A DNA stretch of 36,757 bases from Desulfuromonadaceae bacterium (GCA_028687585.1 JAQTZV010000041.1:1-36757), one strand, 5' to 3'; numbered from the stretch's first letter, positions 8,861 through 17,413 are shown. Program-made: numbers and translations. The notes: generated by a model from the letters alone, not told the origin.

Positions 8861-8946
8861 GAATTACCACCAAAGAATTTAGAAGGATGATAAAACCGCC
8901 TATAAGTGGCTGGAATATCTCGGAAGAAGGGGAATTACCGTAAACG

Positions 8947-8962
8947 CACGACATATCGTGCA
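8947..8962. promoter_or_regulatory. Palindromic operator copy 2
   Basis: CACGACATATCGTGCA, with arms GCACGA/TCGTGC (8946-8961) around CATA. The core matches copy 1 with centres 102 bp apart, close to ten helical turns. The cognate regulator is unknown. Confidence 0.5.
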
Positions 8963-8966
8963 CATC

Positions 8967-8982
8967 CACTACATTTCGTGTA
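8967..8982. promoter_or_regulatory. Palindromic operator copy 3 (imperfect)
   Basis: CACTACATTTCGTGTA matches copy 2 at 13 of 16 positions and starts exactly 20 bp from it, about two helical turns. This suggests cooperative binding of two dimers on one face of the DNA. Confidence 0.4.
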
Positions 8983-9036
8983 TTTTGGCTTTGCGTTTGA
9001 TATGGAGTTTTTATCATCATTGATTCGGGGAGAAGA

Positions 9037-9153
9037 GTGATCCGCTTGAAAGATTCCCAGAAACCTGACTTCAGCATGAACTATTTTGTCGATGAAGTTG
9101 AGCAGAACATAGCTGACGACGTTAGCAGATTCCACTCTTCAAACAACCGCTAA
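9037..9153 (+). CDS. Possible small ORF, 38 residues, unknown
   Basis: A GTG-started frame of 38 codons preceded by a GGGGAGAAGA ribosome-site-like stretch. It encodes a polar, acidic peptide (VIRLKDSQKPDFSMNYFVDE, then VEQNIADDVSRF and a short tail). Codon use looks coding-like, but there is no recognised family. It lies on the opposite strand to both flanking genes. It may be a small protein, a gene remnant or chance. The rest of the 547-base gap 8631-9177 holds only the promoter, direct repeat and operator sites listed. Confidence 0.2.
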   Translation: MIRLKDSQKPDFSMNYFVDEVEQNIADDVSRFHSSNNR

Positions 9154-9177
9154 AAACCATGCATAAAAAAGAGGTGT

Positions 9178-10899
9178 CTAGCTGGAGGATCGCGCAACCG
9201 TGTCTGTTCCTGCTGGTTTATTTTCACTTAGCTGCCTCAGGCGATAGGCCAGTTGTGGCCTGGTTATTCCAAGCACTCTGGCCGCAGCCGAGAGATTTCC
9301 ACTGGACTTTCTAACAGCCGCTTCGATAAGTGCATGCTCCATCTGATCCAGCGTCATGACCCCATTCAATACGGCGTCGATTAGAGAATTACCGGGGTCT
9401 GCTGCTCGGTCTATGTTGAGCTCTCCATTGGCGTCAAGACCAAATTCCAGCGCGTTGCCGTCATTATAGGACGAAAACATTTGGTCTACTTCAATGCGGG
9501 TGCCGCTTGGGGCAAGGATGACGCCTCGTTCAATCACATTTTGCAGTTCACGGATGTTGCCGGGCCACGAATAGGCGAGTAGCGCCCGCTTGGCCTTATC
9601 AGCGAACCCGCGCAATTTTTTATCATTCACCGCTGAATATTTCCCCATAAAACGCTCGGCGAGCAGCAGAACATCCTGCGTGCGCTCCCTGAGCGGCGGG
9701 ATACTAATTTGGTAGGCGTTGAGACGGTAATAGAGGTCAGATCGAAACTTTCCTTCCTTGACCAGATGCTTGAGGTCGGCATTGGTTGCCGCCACCAGAC
9801 GTACATTTACTTTGCGGGTTTTCAGGTCGCCGACTCTCTCGACTTCTCCTTCCTGCAGCACCCGCAGAAGTTTGGCTTGTGCAGAAAGCGGTAAATCACC
9901 TATCTCGTCAAGGAACAGGGTTCCACCATTGGCTCTTTCAAAACGCCCCGGACGGGAAGAAAGCGCACCGGTAAAGGCCCCTTTTTCGACTCCAAACAGT
10001 TCGGCTTCCACCAGGTCATGGGGGATGGCGGCACAATTGATGGCAATAAATGACTCATTGCTGCGCGAGCCCGATTCGTGCAATGTCCGAGCAAATACCT
10101 CCTTACCAACTCCTGTTTCCCCAAGCAGAAGCACAGTTATCTGACTCTGTGCAGCCTGAAGGAGCAGTTTATAGGCAGCGAGGAAAGCCGGCGAATTACC
10201 CACAATATCAGCCGGCAGCTTTTCCTTATCGTTAATAGCTGAACGTAATTGCACCACCTGAGTTTGCAGGTCAATGAGCTTTTCAGCAATAGACTCCCGG
10301 TTCAAGAACAGTGAAAAGTCAGCCGCATCCTCCCACTCCTCAATCGGCTTGCCGATAATGCGACAGTTGTTAGCCCCCATGGCTACGCATTCAATTTCCT
10401 TGTATAGAATCGGACGCCCCATTAACGCAGAGGTATAGCCACAGGCATAACCGATTTGGCTCCAGCAGACCGGTTCGGAATATGTACCGAAATGGAGTCG
10501 GTGCCATTGACCTTCCCATGAGTTTTCCCATAGAAATTCACCATAATATGTGCCGGCAGCAAGGTCCGCCTCAAGCTTGATTGAGGTGACCTTGACGATC
10601 CCTTCCAAGGTGTGCAGTTGTGCACCAGCGACAAAAACATCTTTGAATTTTTCACTTTCAGGGCGTGTTCGAGCGAATTCTGCATCGTGACTACCGGCTT
10701 CGTAACCCATACGCATAAGAAGTCCACGAGCGCGGTCAAAGCCAAGGGTGTCGATCAATTCTCTGCGTATGGTGCCCTGTGCATCAGCATGAATTAGCAA
10801 CATACGATGCTCATGCAACCAGATCTGACCGGTATCGGGGCAGAAGCGCAAGCGGGTGCGCAGATCTTCATTTACAGCTTTTTTGTTAGTACGGTTCAT
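9178..10899 (-). CDS. Sigma-54-dependent transcriptional activator, XylR/DmpR type
   Basis: 573-residue one-component regulator. Residues about 14-115 form the XylR_N effector domain and about 125-185 a V4R domain, with the CVAMGANNC cysteine pair at 171-179. After a linker comes the AAA+ domain: Walker A GETGVGKE at 260-267, the sigma-54-contact loop GAFTGA at 307-312 and Walker B GGTLFLDE at 325-332. A Fis-type helix-turn-helix (NLSAAARVLGITRPQLAYRL) lies near 535-554. Members of this family bind phenolic or aromatic effectors directly and are silenced by their N-terminal domain until the ligand binds. XylR/DmpR-like activator sites and a -24/-12 promoter lie in the adjoining intergenic region, so it very probably activates the phenol-oxidation operon starting at 11715. 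The start has AAGGA 6 bp upstream. EtpR, the p-ethylphenol regulator of Aromatoleum, is a plausible functional relative. Confidence 0.92.
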   Translation of the reverse strand: MNRTNKKAVNEDLRTRLRFCPDTGQIWLHEHRMLLIHADAQGTIRRELIDTLGFDRARGLLMRMGYEAGSHDAEFARTRPESEKFKDVFVAGAQLHTLEGIVKVTSIKLEADLAAGTYYGEFLWENSWEGQWHRLHFGTYSEPVCWSQIGYACGYTSALMGRPILYKEIECVAMGANNCRIIGKPIEEWEDAADFSLFLNRESIAEKLIDLQTQVVQLRSAINDKEKLPADIVGNSPAFLAAYKLLLQAAQSQITVLLLGETGVGKEVFARTLHESGSRSNESFIAINCAAIPHDLVEAELFGVEKGAFTGALSSRPGRFERANGGTLFLDEIGDLPLSAQAKLLRVLQEGEVERVGDLKTRKVNVRLVAATNADLKHLVKEGKFRSDLYYRLNAYQISIPPLRERTQDVLLLAERFMGKYSAVNDKKLRGFADKAKRALLAYSWPGNIRELQNVIERGVILAPSGTRIEVDQMFSSYNDGNALEFGLDANGELNIDRAADPGNSLIDAVLNGVMTLDQMEHALIEAAVRKSSGNLSAAARVLGITRPQLAYRLRQLSENKPAGTDTVARSSS

Positions 10900-11337
10900 A
10901 GATATCCTTGTTTCTTAAAAGTTCGCCACTCAAGTATTGACTTCTGAATGAAATATTCCTTCAAATAGCAATAACAAGACCTCGAGTTGGCCATGTTGGA
11001 ACTCCATTCATATGTATCTCATTTATATTCTAGTGGAATATCGAAAAGATCAGGCCAGAAGACACAGAGCAAGTATCCGCTATCACAAAAACACATTACA
11101 GAGCTTTCTACCGCAAGGCAATATTTAAACGTTGTTACACCACTTAGCAGCAGCATCACTATCGGCCAATAAAGCACCGGCGTTCTCTGCTATTGACATT
11201 AATGTAATCTGCATAATTATTCACAATTAGTCTCTATAAATTAATAGATTATGTGCGATTTAAAACCAGATATGGTGATTTCAATTCACTCAACTCCATT
11301 TAATAATTGTATAACACTATTACATCATACTGCGCAT

Positions 11338-11353
11338 GTTATCAAATGGTAAC
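11338..11353 (+). promoter_or_regulatory. Upstream activator site 1 (XylR/DmpR-like)
   Basis: GTTATCAAATGGTAAC is a 16-bp imperfect palindrome. It shares its CAAATG core with a second site whose core lies exactly 41 bp downstream, four helical turns. Its layout follows the XylR/DmpR consensus TTGANCAATTGATCAA. Confidence 0.55.
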
Positions 11354-11378
11354 ACAACGACCTCGCACTTTACTACAT

Positions 11379-11394
11379 TTTACCAAATGATCAA
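11379..11394 (+). promoter_or_regulatory. Upstream activator site 2 (XylR/DmpR-like)
   Basis: TTTACCAAATGATCAA agrees with the XylR/DmpR site consensus TTGANCAATTGATCAA at all but two defined positions. It lies about 135-150 bp upstream of the -24 element, within the usual range for this activator family. Confidence 0.65.
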
Positions 11395-11528
11395 ATGAAT
11401 AACCCTTCTCTCCTCCCTCGTATGCCCCCTCAAGACATTAATAAAATAAATTTCTCCTACCATAACGGCCCAAACCACACAGGTTTTTTCATCTTAAACT
11501 CGTGATTTGGATTTTATGAAACTGTGTT

Positions 11529-11543
11529 TGGCACATAATGTGC
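11529..11543 (+). promoter_or_regulatory. Sigma-54 (-24/-12) promoter of the phenol-oxidation operon
   Basis: TGGCACA, four bases, GTGC: a consensus -24 box and a -12 box with one mismatch (GTGC for TTGC), at correct spacing. Transcription would start near 11555, about 160 nt before the first gene. Confidence 0.65.
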
Positions 11544-11714
11544 TCATTGGTAGTACATCCTACGCACTACCAGCAATAACCAGTAATTCATTACAGCAAG
11601 CGAATAAGAAATATAGTTCCGACAAATAACAAGGTGTTGTGAATTAAAAATTTGCAGAACAAAACATCTGACAGAAGAGACAGCCATTCGAGAAGAGAAG
11701 AGGAGGCTACGACC

Positions 11715-12866
11715 ATGAGTACAGCTGGTGATGGAGAAAACGGAATAACGGCCGTGTCATTGTCAAGCGCCGACCTGGAAATGGTTCAGGAAGAAAAAAA
11801 TACCGCCATGGCTGTTCCCGACATAGGCCAACTCGGGCTCTATCTGGTTGTATTCATGGCCGTGAGTTGGGGCTTAATGTATTTCATTCCGACGATATTT
11901 CTCTTTACCGTCCTACTGCCAGCCTCTTTTTACGCACTCTACAGTTTGGTAGTTTTTTGTCCTCTCATTTCAGGTGGTTGGCCTTTTGCCCCACCACTTG
12001 GCAACTGGAAGCCTGGCCAAGGAATCTGGAAACCAGGGCTTGGAACAACGGCTCTTATTATAGTTGCTGCAGTAGCAGGGCCACTCTTTACAACGCATAT
12101 CTATCCGAAATTTCCTCTTTTCCCGGTCGGCTTTTGGTGGGGAATTATTCTCTTTACCGTTACCCTTTGGTATGCGTTTGTCTGGAATGGCTGGCCTCTC
12201 AATCAAAAGTGCTCTCCCGCAGTGCGCGCTATCGGAGGCGGATTGATTATTCTGCTCGTTACTGCTGTGCTGTGGCAGTTGGTTAATTTGAGTGGGACCC
12301 CTTTTGCAGGAGCTGCTTTCGATCCAAAGGGGCCGTTTCAGGCTGAGTGGTTTTTTGGATTACTCGTCTGGATTATCGTCTGGATACAGGCTTTTTCAAA
12401 TGTTCTCACCTTCCAGCAGTGGCCTTTTTACAAAATGGGTCAACCTTGGGGCGAGATTGCCAATACCCTTCTCTCTATTATCCTTGGCTGGGCTTGCTGG
12501 GTAGGAAGCCTCCAGTTTATGAGCCCAACATTTTCCTTTGCTGCTGTGGGCGGTTCAATTATCGGGATGCAGAATTTTCATGGGGCAATTTTCGGCTACT
12601 ACCCTTTTCTTAAGTTTAAACAACCGGTCAGAGGCATTTGTAACTTCTTCACTGAAATTGCCCTGGCGGGTGTCTGGATAGCTCTCCTGCGCGTTCTCAT
12701 GAAACCTGTTGTTGCCAAGGTACAGGCTGCCGGGCTGCCGTTTGATATCAACGTAGTGTCTGTCCTTTACACCTTGCACTTTATTGCTCTGTTGACGCTG
12801 ATACATAATTTTTATTTTCTGCGGGCGCCGCTCCCCCCATCCGGACCGCCTCCCTCTCCAGAGTGA
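11715..12866 (+). CDS. Integral membrane protein, about 10 helices, unknown family
   Basis: A 383-residue protein with a polar N-terminus of about 35 residues and then about ten strongly hydrophobic helices rich in Trp, Phe and Gly (for example VVFMAVSWGLMYFI, FWWGIILFTVTLWYAFVW, WFFGLLVWIIVWIQAF). The C-terminus is proline-rich. I do not recognise the family. It has no ATPase motif, heme ligand pattern or known transporter signature that I can see. The ATG at 11715 follows AGAGGAGG at 11699-11706; a longer TTG-started frame from 11652 lacks such a site and was rejected. It is the first gene after the sigma-54 promoter. That position suggests a dedicated role such as substrate permease or efflux partner, or an anchor for the respiratory complex encoded downstream. 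Confidence 0.7.
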   Translation: MSTAGDGENGITAVSLSSADLEMVQEEKNTAMAVPDIGQLGLYLVVFMAVSWGLMYFIPTIFLFTVLLPASFYALYSLVVFCPLISGGWPFAPPLGNWKPGQGIWKPGLGTTALIIVAAVAGPLFTTHIYPKFPLFPVGFWWGIILFTVTLWYAFVWNGWPLNQKCSPAVRAIGGGLIILLVTAVLWQLVNLSGTPFAGAAFDPKGPFQAEWFFGLLVWIIVWIQAFSNVLTFQQWPFYKMGQPWGEIANTLLSIILGWACWVGSLQFMSPTFSFAAVGGSIIGMQNFHGAIFGYYPFLKFKQPVRGICNFFTEIALAGVWIALLRVLMKPVVAKVQAAGLPFDINVVSVLYTLHFIALLTLIHNFYFLRAPLPPSGPPPSPE

Positions 12867-12972
12867 ATAAAATGAGATGCAATTTCTGGAAAGGGGGAAT
12901 TGCCAGGTTATAGGTATGCATTTATGGATGATGTTCACGTGTCAGCAGAAAAAAACGATTAAGGAGGGTTAG

Positions 12973-14739
12973 ATGACGAGACAAGGCAAGAAGAAATGGT
13001 TACAGAGCCACCAATTGAGTATGCGGGCCTGCATGACAATGGCAGCGGTGACAGTATTTGGTCTGTGCGGCAGTACAGACGCTTTTGAAATCAACACCGG
13101 TAACGAAGATGTTGTCATCAATTGGGATAACACCCTGCGCTACACCCTGGCCCAGCGCCTCAAAGGCCAGAGTAAGGATATTGTTAACAGCGTCAATCAT
13201 AATGATGGCGATCGAAATTTTGACGTCGGCATCGTGTCCAGCCGCCTGGATCTTCTCTCAGAGATGGACGTTGTCTACAAAAAGAACTTTGGTGTCCGTC
13301 TGAGCGGTGCAGGCTGGTACGATCCGGTCTACACAGAGAAGTCGTATGACAGCAATTATATTCTTCCCAATCATTTCGTAAACGGCGTGCCAACCGGTGG
13401 ATTCAATAAGGCAACAAAGCGCCAATTTGGCGGGCCGGACGCGGAAATGCTCGATGCCTTCGCCTTTGCAAAATTTGATGTTGCCAATACTTTGATCGGC
13501 GTCCGTGCCGGGCGTCACACGATCTACTGGGGCGAGGCGTTTTTCCCGGGTGCGGGTAACAACGGCATCTCTTATGGTCAATCGCCGATCGACATGGCCA
13601 AGGCCCTGGCTATGCCGGGTGTAGAACTGAAAGAGATCTTTCGTCCACTGAATCAGATATCAACGACGATTCAGCCGACCAAAGATATCGTCATCGCGGG
13701 GCAATACTATCTGCAATGGGAGGCTAACAAGTTTCCTGAAGGTGGCAGTTACCTCGGCATGGTCGATGGTCTTATGAACAATGGCGAAGCCTACTGGTTT
13801 CCGTGGTTGGGGACACCGGGAGGGGCGCCAGCCGGACCGGCATTTAACACCGGTGATCACAAACCTGAAAATTCTGGCGATTGGGGGATTAAGATCGCCT
13901 ATAGCCCTGAAGCGCTGGACGCGACCATAGGTCTCCACTATCGCAATTTCTCGGACAAGATGCCGCAAGTTCTGACCAATAGATCTACGATGATTCCAAC
14001 ACTTCCTGGCCTCGGGCTACCAACCGATTTTTACTACGATTATAAATCCAACATCCAACTGTACGGCATCAGCTTTGCCAAAAGCATAGGCGGCATTAGC
14101 GTCGGTTCTGAAATTTCCTATCGCAAGAATATGCCGTTAACCAGTCAATGGTTCGCCCCCGAGGGTGCCCGTGGCAACACCATGCATGCGGTCATAAACT
14201 TTCTGACGCTTCTGCCGAAGACCCCGGTGTTTGATACCGGTTCCGCCATACTGGAGTTTTCCTACGGCCGCTGGAACAAAGTCACATCGGGTGCCCAGTA
14301 TTTTACCGGTATGAGTGGGCTTAACCCAACAGGGTTTCCAGTCAACCAAGGTGACGACGCCGCCACCAGAGACAACTCAGTTGTAACAATCAACCTTGTG
14401 CCGCAATGGACACAGGTTCTGCCGGGTGTGGATCTGGCCATGCCGCTCAACTTTTCCATGGGGATGCATGGCAATTCGGCAACCCTCACCGGCGGCACGA
14501 AGGGAACCGGTTCATACAGCGCCGGCCTCTCATTTGATATCTTTGCCAAATACAAGGTCGACCTGACCTATGCCAGCTTCTTCGGCAATGTCCATCCGGG
14601 TACTGATGGACAGATTGTACCCCCGGGTTTTGGGTCATCTACAAATCCTGCCGTCAACGGCAGTCTCGGTGCTGCAGATGCAATTGCCTTACTTAGGGAC
14701 CGCGATCTGCTTTCCTTGACATTAAAAACAACATTCTAA
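12973..14739 (+). CDS. DUF1302 family outer-membrane protein
   Basis: 588 residues with a signal peptide that is cleaved near STDAF (about residue 38). The DUF1302 pattern follows: FEINTGNEDVVINWDNTLRY near the mature N-terminus, GRHTIYWGEAFF near 175 and repeated amphipathic strands. The chain ends LSLTLKTTF with a terminal phenylalanine, the usual outer-membrane insertion signal of beta-barrels. DUF1302 genes commonly sit beside DUF1329, YCF48-like and RND/MMPL genes in bacteria degrading hydrophobic compounds, exactly the order seen here. The probable role is passage or export of a hydrophobic or phenolic compound across the outer membrane. That role is inferred from context and is not proven for the family. 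GGAGGG precedes the ATG. Confidence 0.88.
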   Translation: MTRQGKKKWLQSHQLSMRACMTMAAVTVFGLCGSTDAFEINTGNEDVVINWDNTLRYTLAQRLKGQSKDIVNSVNHNDGDRNFDVGIVSSRLDLLSEMDVVYKKNFGVRLSGAGWYDPVYTEKSYDSNYILPNHFVNGVPTGGFNKATKRQFGGPDAEMLDAFAFAKFDVANTLIGVRAGRHTIYWGEAFFPGAGNNGISYGQSPIDMAKALAMPGVELKEIFRPLNQISTTIQPTKDIVIAGQYYLQWEANKFPEGGSYLGMVDGLMNNGEAYWFPWLGTPGGAPAGPAFNTGDHKPENSGDWGIKIAYSPEALDATIGLHYRNFSDKMPQVLTNRSTMIPTLPGLGLPTDFYYDYKSNIQLYGISFAKSIGGISVGSEISYRKNMPLTSQWFAPEGARGNTMHAVINFLTLLPKTPVFDTGSAILEFSYGRWNKVTSGAQYFTGMSGLNPTGFPVNQGDDAATRDNSVVTINLVPQWTQVLPGVDLAMPLNFSMGMHGNSATLTGGTKGTGSYSAGLSFDIFAKYKVDLTYASFFGNVHPGTDGQIVPPGFGSSTNPAVNGSLGAADAIALLRDRDLLSLTLKTTF

Positions 14740-14757
14740 CAAACTTGGAGGAATATT

Positions 14758-16113
14758 ATGAAATTACGTACCAGCCTGATTGCACTCGGATTATCCATGT
14801 CATATGCGGGACTCACATTTGGTGCAGTCTCTGCTGAAAAAGCTGCCCAGCTCGGAAAAAACCTGACCTTGGTCGGAGCTGAAAAAGCCGGTAACAAGGA
14901 AGGAACCATTCCGGAGTATACCGGAGGCCTCAGCAAAGCGCCTGCTAACTATACCAAAAAGGGGTGGCGGCCCGACCCGTTTGCAGGGGAAAAGCCCCAG
15001 TTCTCAATCAGCGCCAAGAACATGGCGCAGTACAACGATAAGCTCTCCGAAGGCATCAAAGCCATGCTGAAGAAGTACCCGACTTTCCGGCTCGATGTCT
15101 ACCCGACCCACCGTACGGCAGCGTATCCGAAATACGTTCTGGATAATACCGTGAAGGCCGCGACGTCAGCCAAGACTACCGGCGGCGGCCTTTCATTCAC
15201 CGGTGCCCATGCCGGGCTGCCATTCCCTATTCCCAATGATGGCTATGAAGCCATGTGGAATCACCTGCTGCATTTTAACGGCCTCTCCTTCGAGATCAGG
15301 TACAAGGCGTACACCGTTGACTCAAACGGCAGGATAACCATGCAGGCCGACGGCGACGTTACCCAGGAATACCCGTACTACGACCCGGCCAAGCCGGATA
15401 CCAAAGACTTTTATGCGCTTAAGGATCTGTTCCTGGGGCCGGCCCGGCGTGTTGGCGAGGCGGTACTGATTATTGACCCGATTGATTTTACCAAGGAATC
15501 AAGAAAAGCTTGGCAGTATCTGCCCGGCCAGCGACGGACAAAACTTGCTCCGGACCTCAACTTTGACACCCCCAGTTCGCTGTTCGGAGGTCAAACTACC
15601 TGGGACGATCTGTTTCTGTTCAGCGGCTCGCTGGAACGCTACAACTTTAAAATCATCGGCAAAAAAGAGATGTACATCCCCTACAACGAATACAAGATGC
15701 TCTACTGGGCTGATCCGGAAAAGGATCTTTTGAAGGCAAATCATGTCAATCCTGACTTTGTTCGCTGGGAACTGCACCGCGTCTGGGTGGTCGAAGGAAC
15801 CTTGAAACCGGGCAAACGTCATCTCTACGGTAAGCAGGTATTCTATCTTGATGAAGATTCCTGGGCAGCTTCGCTGGCCGACAAGTACGATGGTCGCGGT
15901 CAACTGTACCGGGTCGGTATGAACTACATCACACAGCAGTACGACGTGCCCTGCCCGTTCCCGGATGCTTTTTCCATAACTGATCTGGTAACCAACTCCT
16001 ATGCGATCAATGCCATACCGACGCGGGGCAAGAAAGGAATCCTCTACCACACCAAACCGTTCCCACCCAAAGATTGGACCGCCGATTCACTGGCAACCGG
16101 CGGTGTTCGCTAA
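14758..16113 (+). CDS. DUF1329 family periplasmic/outer-membrane-associated protein
   Basis: 451 residues with a clear signal peptide (MKLRTSLIALGLSMSYAGLT, cleavage expected near FGAVSA). DUF1329 hallmarks are visible: an early segment GNKEGTIPEYTGGL, then GWRPDPFAGEKP, AMWNHLLHFNG in the middle, QRRTKLAPDLNFDTP, and WELHRVWVVEGTLKPG followed by YLDEDSW near residue 365. The fold resembles LolA/LolB-like lipid-binding sheets. It starts 18 bp after the DUF1302 gene, with TTGGAGGA upstream, so the two are co-expressed and probably partners. It would act as a periplasmic carrier between the RND pump and the outer-membrane barrel. This is inference from conserved gene order. Confidence 0.88.
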   Translation: MKLRTSLIALGLSMSYAGLTFGAVSAEKAAQLGKNLTLVGAEKAGNKEGTIPEYTGGLSKAPANYTKKGWRPDPFAGEKPQFSISAKNMAQYNDKLSEGIKAMLKKYPTFRLDVYPTHRTAAYPKYVLDNTVKAATSAKTTGGGLSFTGAHAGLPFPIPNDGYEAMWNHLLHFNGLSFEIRYKAYTVDSNGRITMQADGDVTQEYPYYDPAKPDTKDFYALKDLFLGPARRVGEAVLIIDPIDFTKESRKAWQYLPGQRRTKLAPDLNFDTPSSLFGGQTTWDDLFLFSGSLERYNFKIIGKKEMYIPYNEYKMLYWADPEKDLLKANHVNPDFVRWELHRVWVVEGTLKPGKRHLYGKQVFYLDEDSWAASLADKYDGRGQLYRVGMNYITQQYDVPCPFPDAFSITDLVTNSYAINAIPTRGKKGILYHTKPFPPKDWTADSLATGGVR

Positions 16114-16126
16114 ATATTGACGCAAC

Positions 16127-16164
16127 GGCGCTCCCAACTGTCGGAGACGATAGTCGGGGGCGCC
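16127..16164 (+). other. Strong intercistronic hairpin
   Basis: Arms GGCGCTCCC (16127-16135) and GGGGGCGCC (16156-16164) enclose a second helix ACT-TCG/CGA-AGT with a GAGA tetraloop. No T-run follows, so it is more likely an mRNA stabiliser or processing site than a terminator. It would separate highly expressed envelope genes from the genes behind. Confidence 0.6.
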
Positions 16165-16209
16165 GGACAAAAACCGTATTTGGGACACAGATAGCAAGAG
16201 GGAGAATAT

Positions 16210-17379
16210 ATGAAATTCAGAATACTACTGATAGCGCTGATAACAGTCGTAATATTGTCCTCCTCACTGGCCTTTGCCGCTAAATTCTGGGATGGTTTCG
16301 GCGCATTGATGGGACAGAAAAACGATAAAGTTGCAGTTGAAACGCCCTATCAGGATATTCTCGACACACCGGCACCCAGGAGCAGATTTCCTGCGAAAGC
16401 TGTTCTTAACGGAGTTGCCATGGCCGGTTCACGCATTGTCGTTGTCGGTCAACTCAGCCAGATCGTTTATTCCGATGATGGCGGCAAAAGTTGGACACAG
16501 GCCGGAGTACCGGTCAGCTCCGATCTCTTGGCGGTGCATTTTCCAACACCACAACAAGGGTGGGCAGTCGGACATGATGGCATAGTACTTCACAGTACCG
16601 ACGGCGGTGCCAATTGGATCAAGCAGTTTGACGGTCGTGCAGCTGCCCAGGTTATGGAAAGCCATTACATGGGCGCGAAAACATGTACCGGCTGTCATGT
16701 CGCCCCCGACCTGCCGAAGATCGGTAAGCCGGAGAAGTACGAAGCGGTGGGACTGATGGAGGAAATCAAGAAATTCACCGACCAGGGGGCGGACAAACCG
16801 TTTCTTGATGTCTGGTTTGCGGACGAAAATACCGGATACATAGTAGGCGCCTTCAGCCTGATCTTCCGTACCAACAACGGCGGCAAGAGCTGGGTACCAC
16901 TGTATGACCGCATCGATAACCCGAAACGCTATCATCTGTACGCCGTACGACCAGTAGGCAAGGATCTCTTCATTACCGCCGAGCAGGGAGTTATTTTCAA
17001 ACTGGATGAAAAGAGCGGGCGATTTAATGCGATAAAAACCCCGTATAACGGCACATTCTTCGGAATTACCGGAAAGCAGGGTGCTGTAGTTGCCTTCGGG
17101 ATGCGCGGCAACGTCTTCCGTAGCAGCGATGACGGAGCCAGCTGGGATAAGATCGAAACCGGTGTGCCGGCAGGATTGGTTAGTGGCACTATTACCACTG
17201 ATGGCCAGTTTGTGCTGGTCAGCCAGGGTGGGCGTGTACTCGTCAGCAGTGACAGTGGTTCAAGCTTCAAACAGGTTCTGATTGAACGTCCAATGCCGGC
17301 ATCCGGAGTCACCTCGGTTGATACGACCACCATTGCATTGGCAGGCCCGCTTGGTATGAAGATTCAATCAATCAAGTAA
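16210..17379 (+). CDS. YCF48/BNR beta-propeller protein with a c-type heme motif
   Basis: 389 residues: a signal peptide (residues 1-23, ending AFAA), then a YCF48-like propeller with Asp-box repeats (SDDGGKSW near 88, STDGGANW near 129, TNNGGKSW, SSDDGASW). These proteins accompany DUF1302/DUF1329/MMPL genes in many bacteria and probably act as periplasmic scaffolds or adaptors. Unusually, a CTGCH motif lies at residues 159-163 (16684-16698), within the segment GAKTCTGCHVAPDLPKIG. As I recall ordinary homologues, they lack this stretch. The protein is exported, as covalent heme attachment requires, and the operon is full of cytochromes, so it may be a true monoheme c-type protein. A distal Met or His ligand cannot be assigned. 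An AGAGGGAGA site precedes the ATG. Confidence 0.85.
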   Translation: MKFRILLIALITVVILSSSLAFAAKFWDGFGALMGQKNDKVAVETPYQDILDTPAPRSRFPAKAVLNGVAMAGSRIVVVGQLSQIVYSDDGGKSWTQAGVPVSSDLLAVHFPTPQQGWAVGHDGIVLHSTDGGANWIKQFDGRAAAQVMESHYMGAKTCTGCHVAPDLPKIGKPEKYEAVGLMEEIKKFTDQGADKPFLDVWFADENTGYIVGAFSLIFRTNNGGKSWVPLYDRIDNPKRYHLYAVRPVGKDLFITAEQGVIFKLDEKSGRFNAIKTPYNGTFFGITGKQGAVVAFGMRGNVFRSSDDGASWDKIETGVPAGLVSGTITTDGQFVLVSQGGRVLVSSDSGSSFKQVLIERPMPASGVTSVDTTTIALAGPLGMKIQSIK

Positions 17380-17413
17380 TTCGAATAGGTAAAACCAGAT
17401 AGGGAGAACAGAC

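Larger units (their letters stand above)
10900..11714. other. AT-rich intergenic control region
   Basis: The 815 bases between the activator gene (minus) and the first gene of the plus-strand operon are clearly richer in A and T than the genes around them. They hold the two activator sites and the sigma-54 promoter listed separately, plus a leader of about 160 nt. One 61-codon frame (10987-11172) has no ribosome site or family likeness and is treated as chance. No convincing sigma-70 promoter for the activator gene could be fixed by eye. Confidence 0.6.

Noticed and set aside
10987..11172. 61-codon plus-strand frame in the intergenic region
   Set aside because: No ribosome site, atypical composition and no family likeness; it lies in AT-rich control DNA.
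11652..11714. TTG-started N-terminal extension of the membrane protein
   Set aside because: It has no ribosome site at the TTG, while a strong AGAGGAGG lies just before ATG 11715.
16210..17379. Annotation as photosystem II assembly factor
   Set aside because: YCF48 similarity is to the propeller fold only. There are no photosynthesis genes and the neighbours form a transport and redox cluster.
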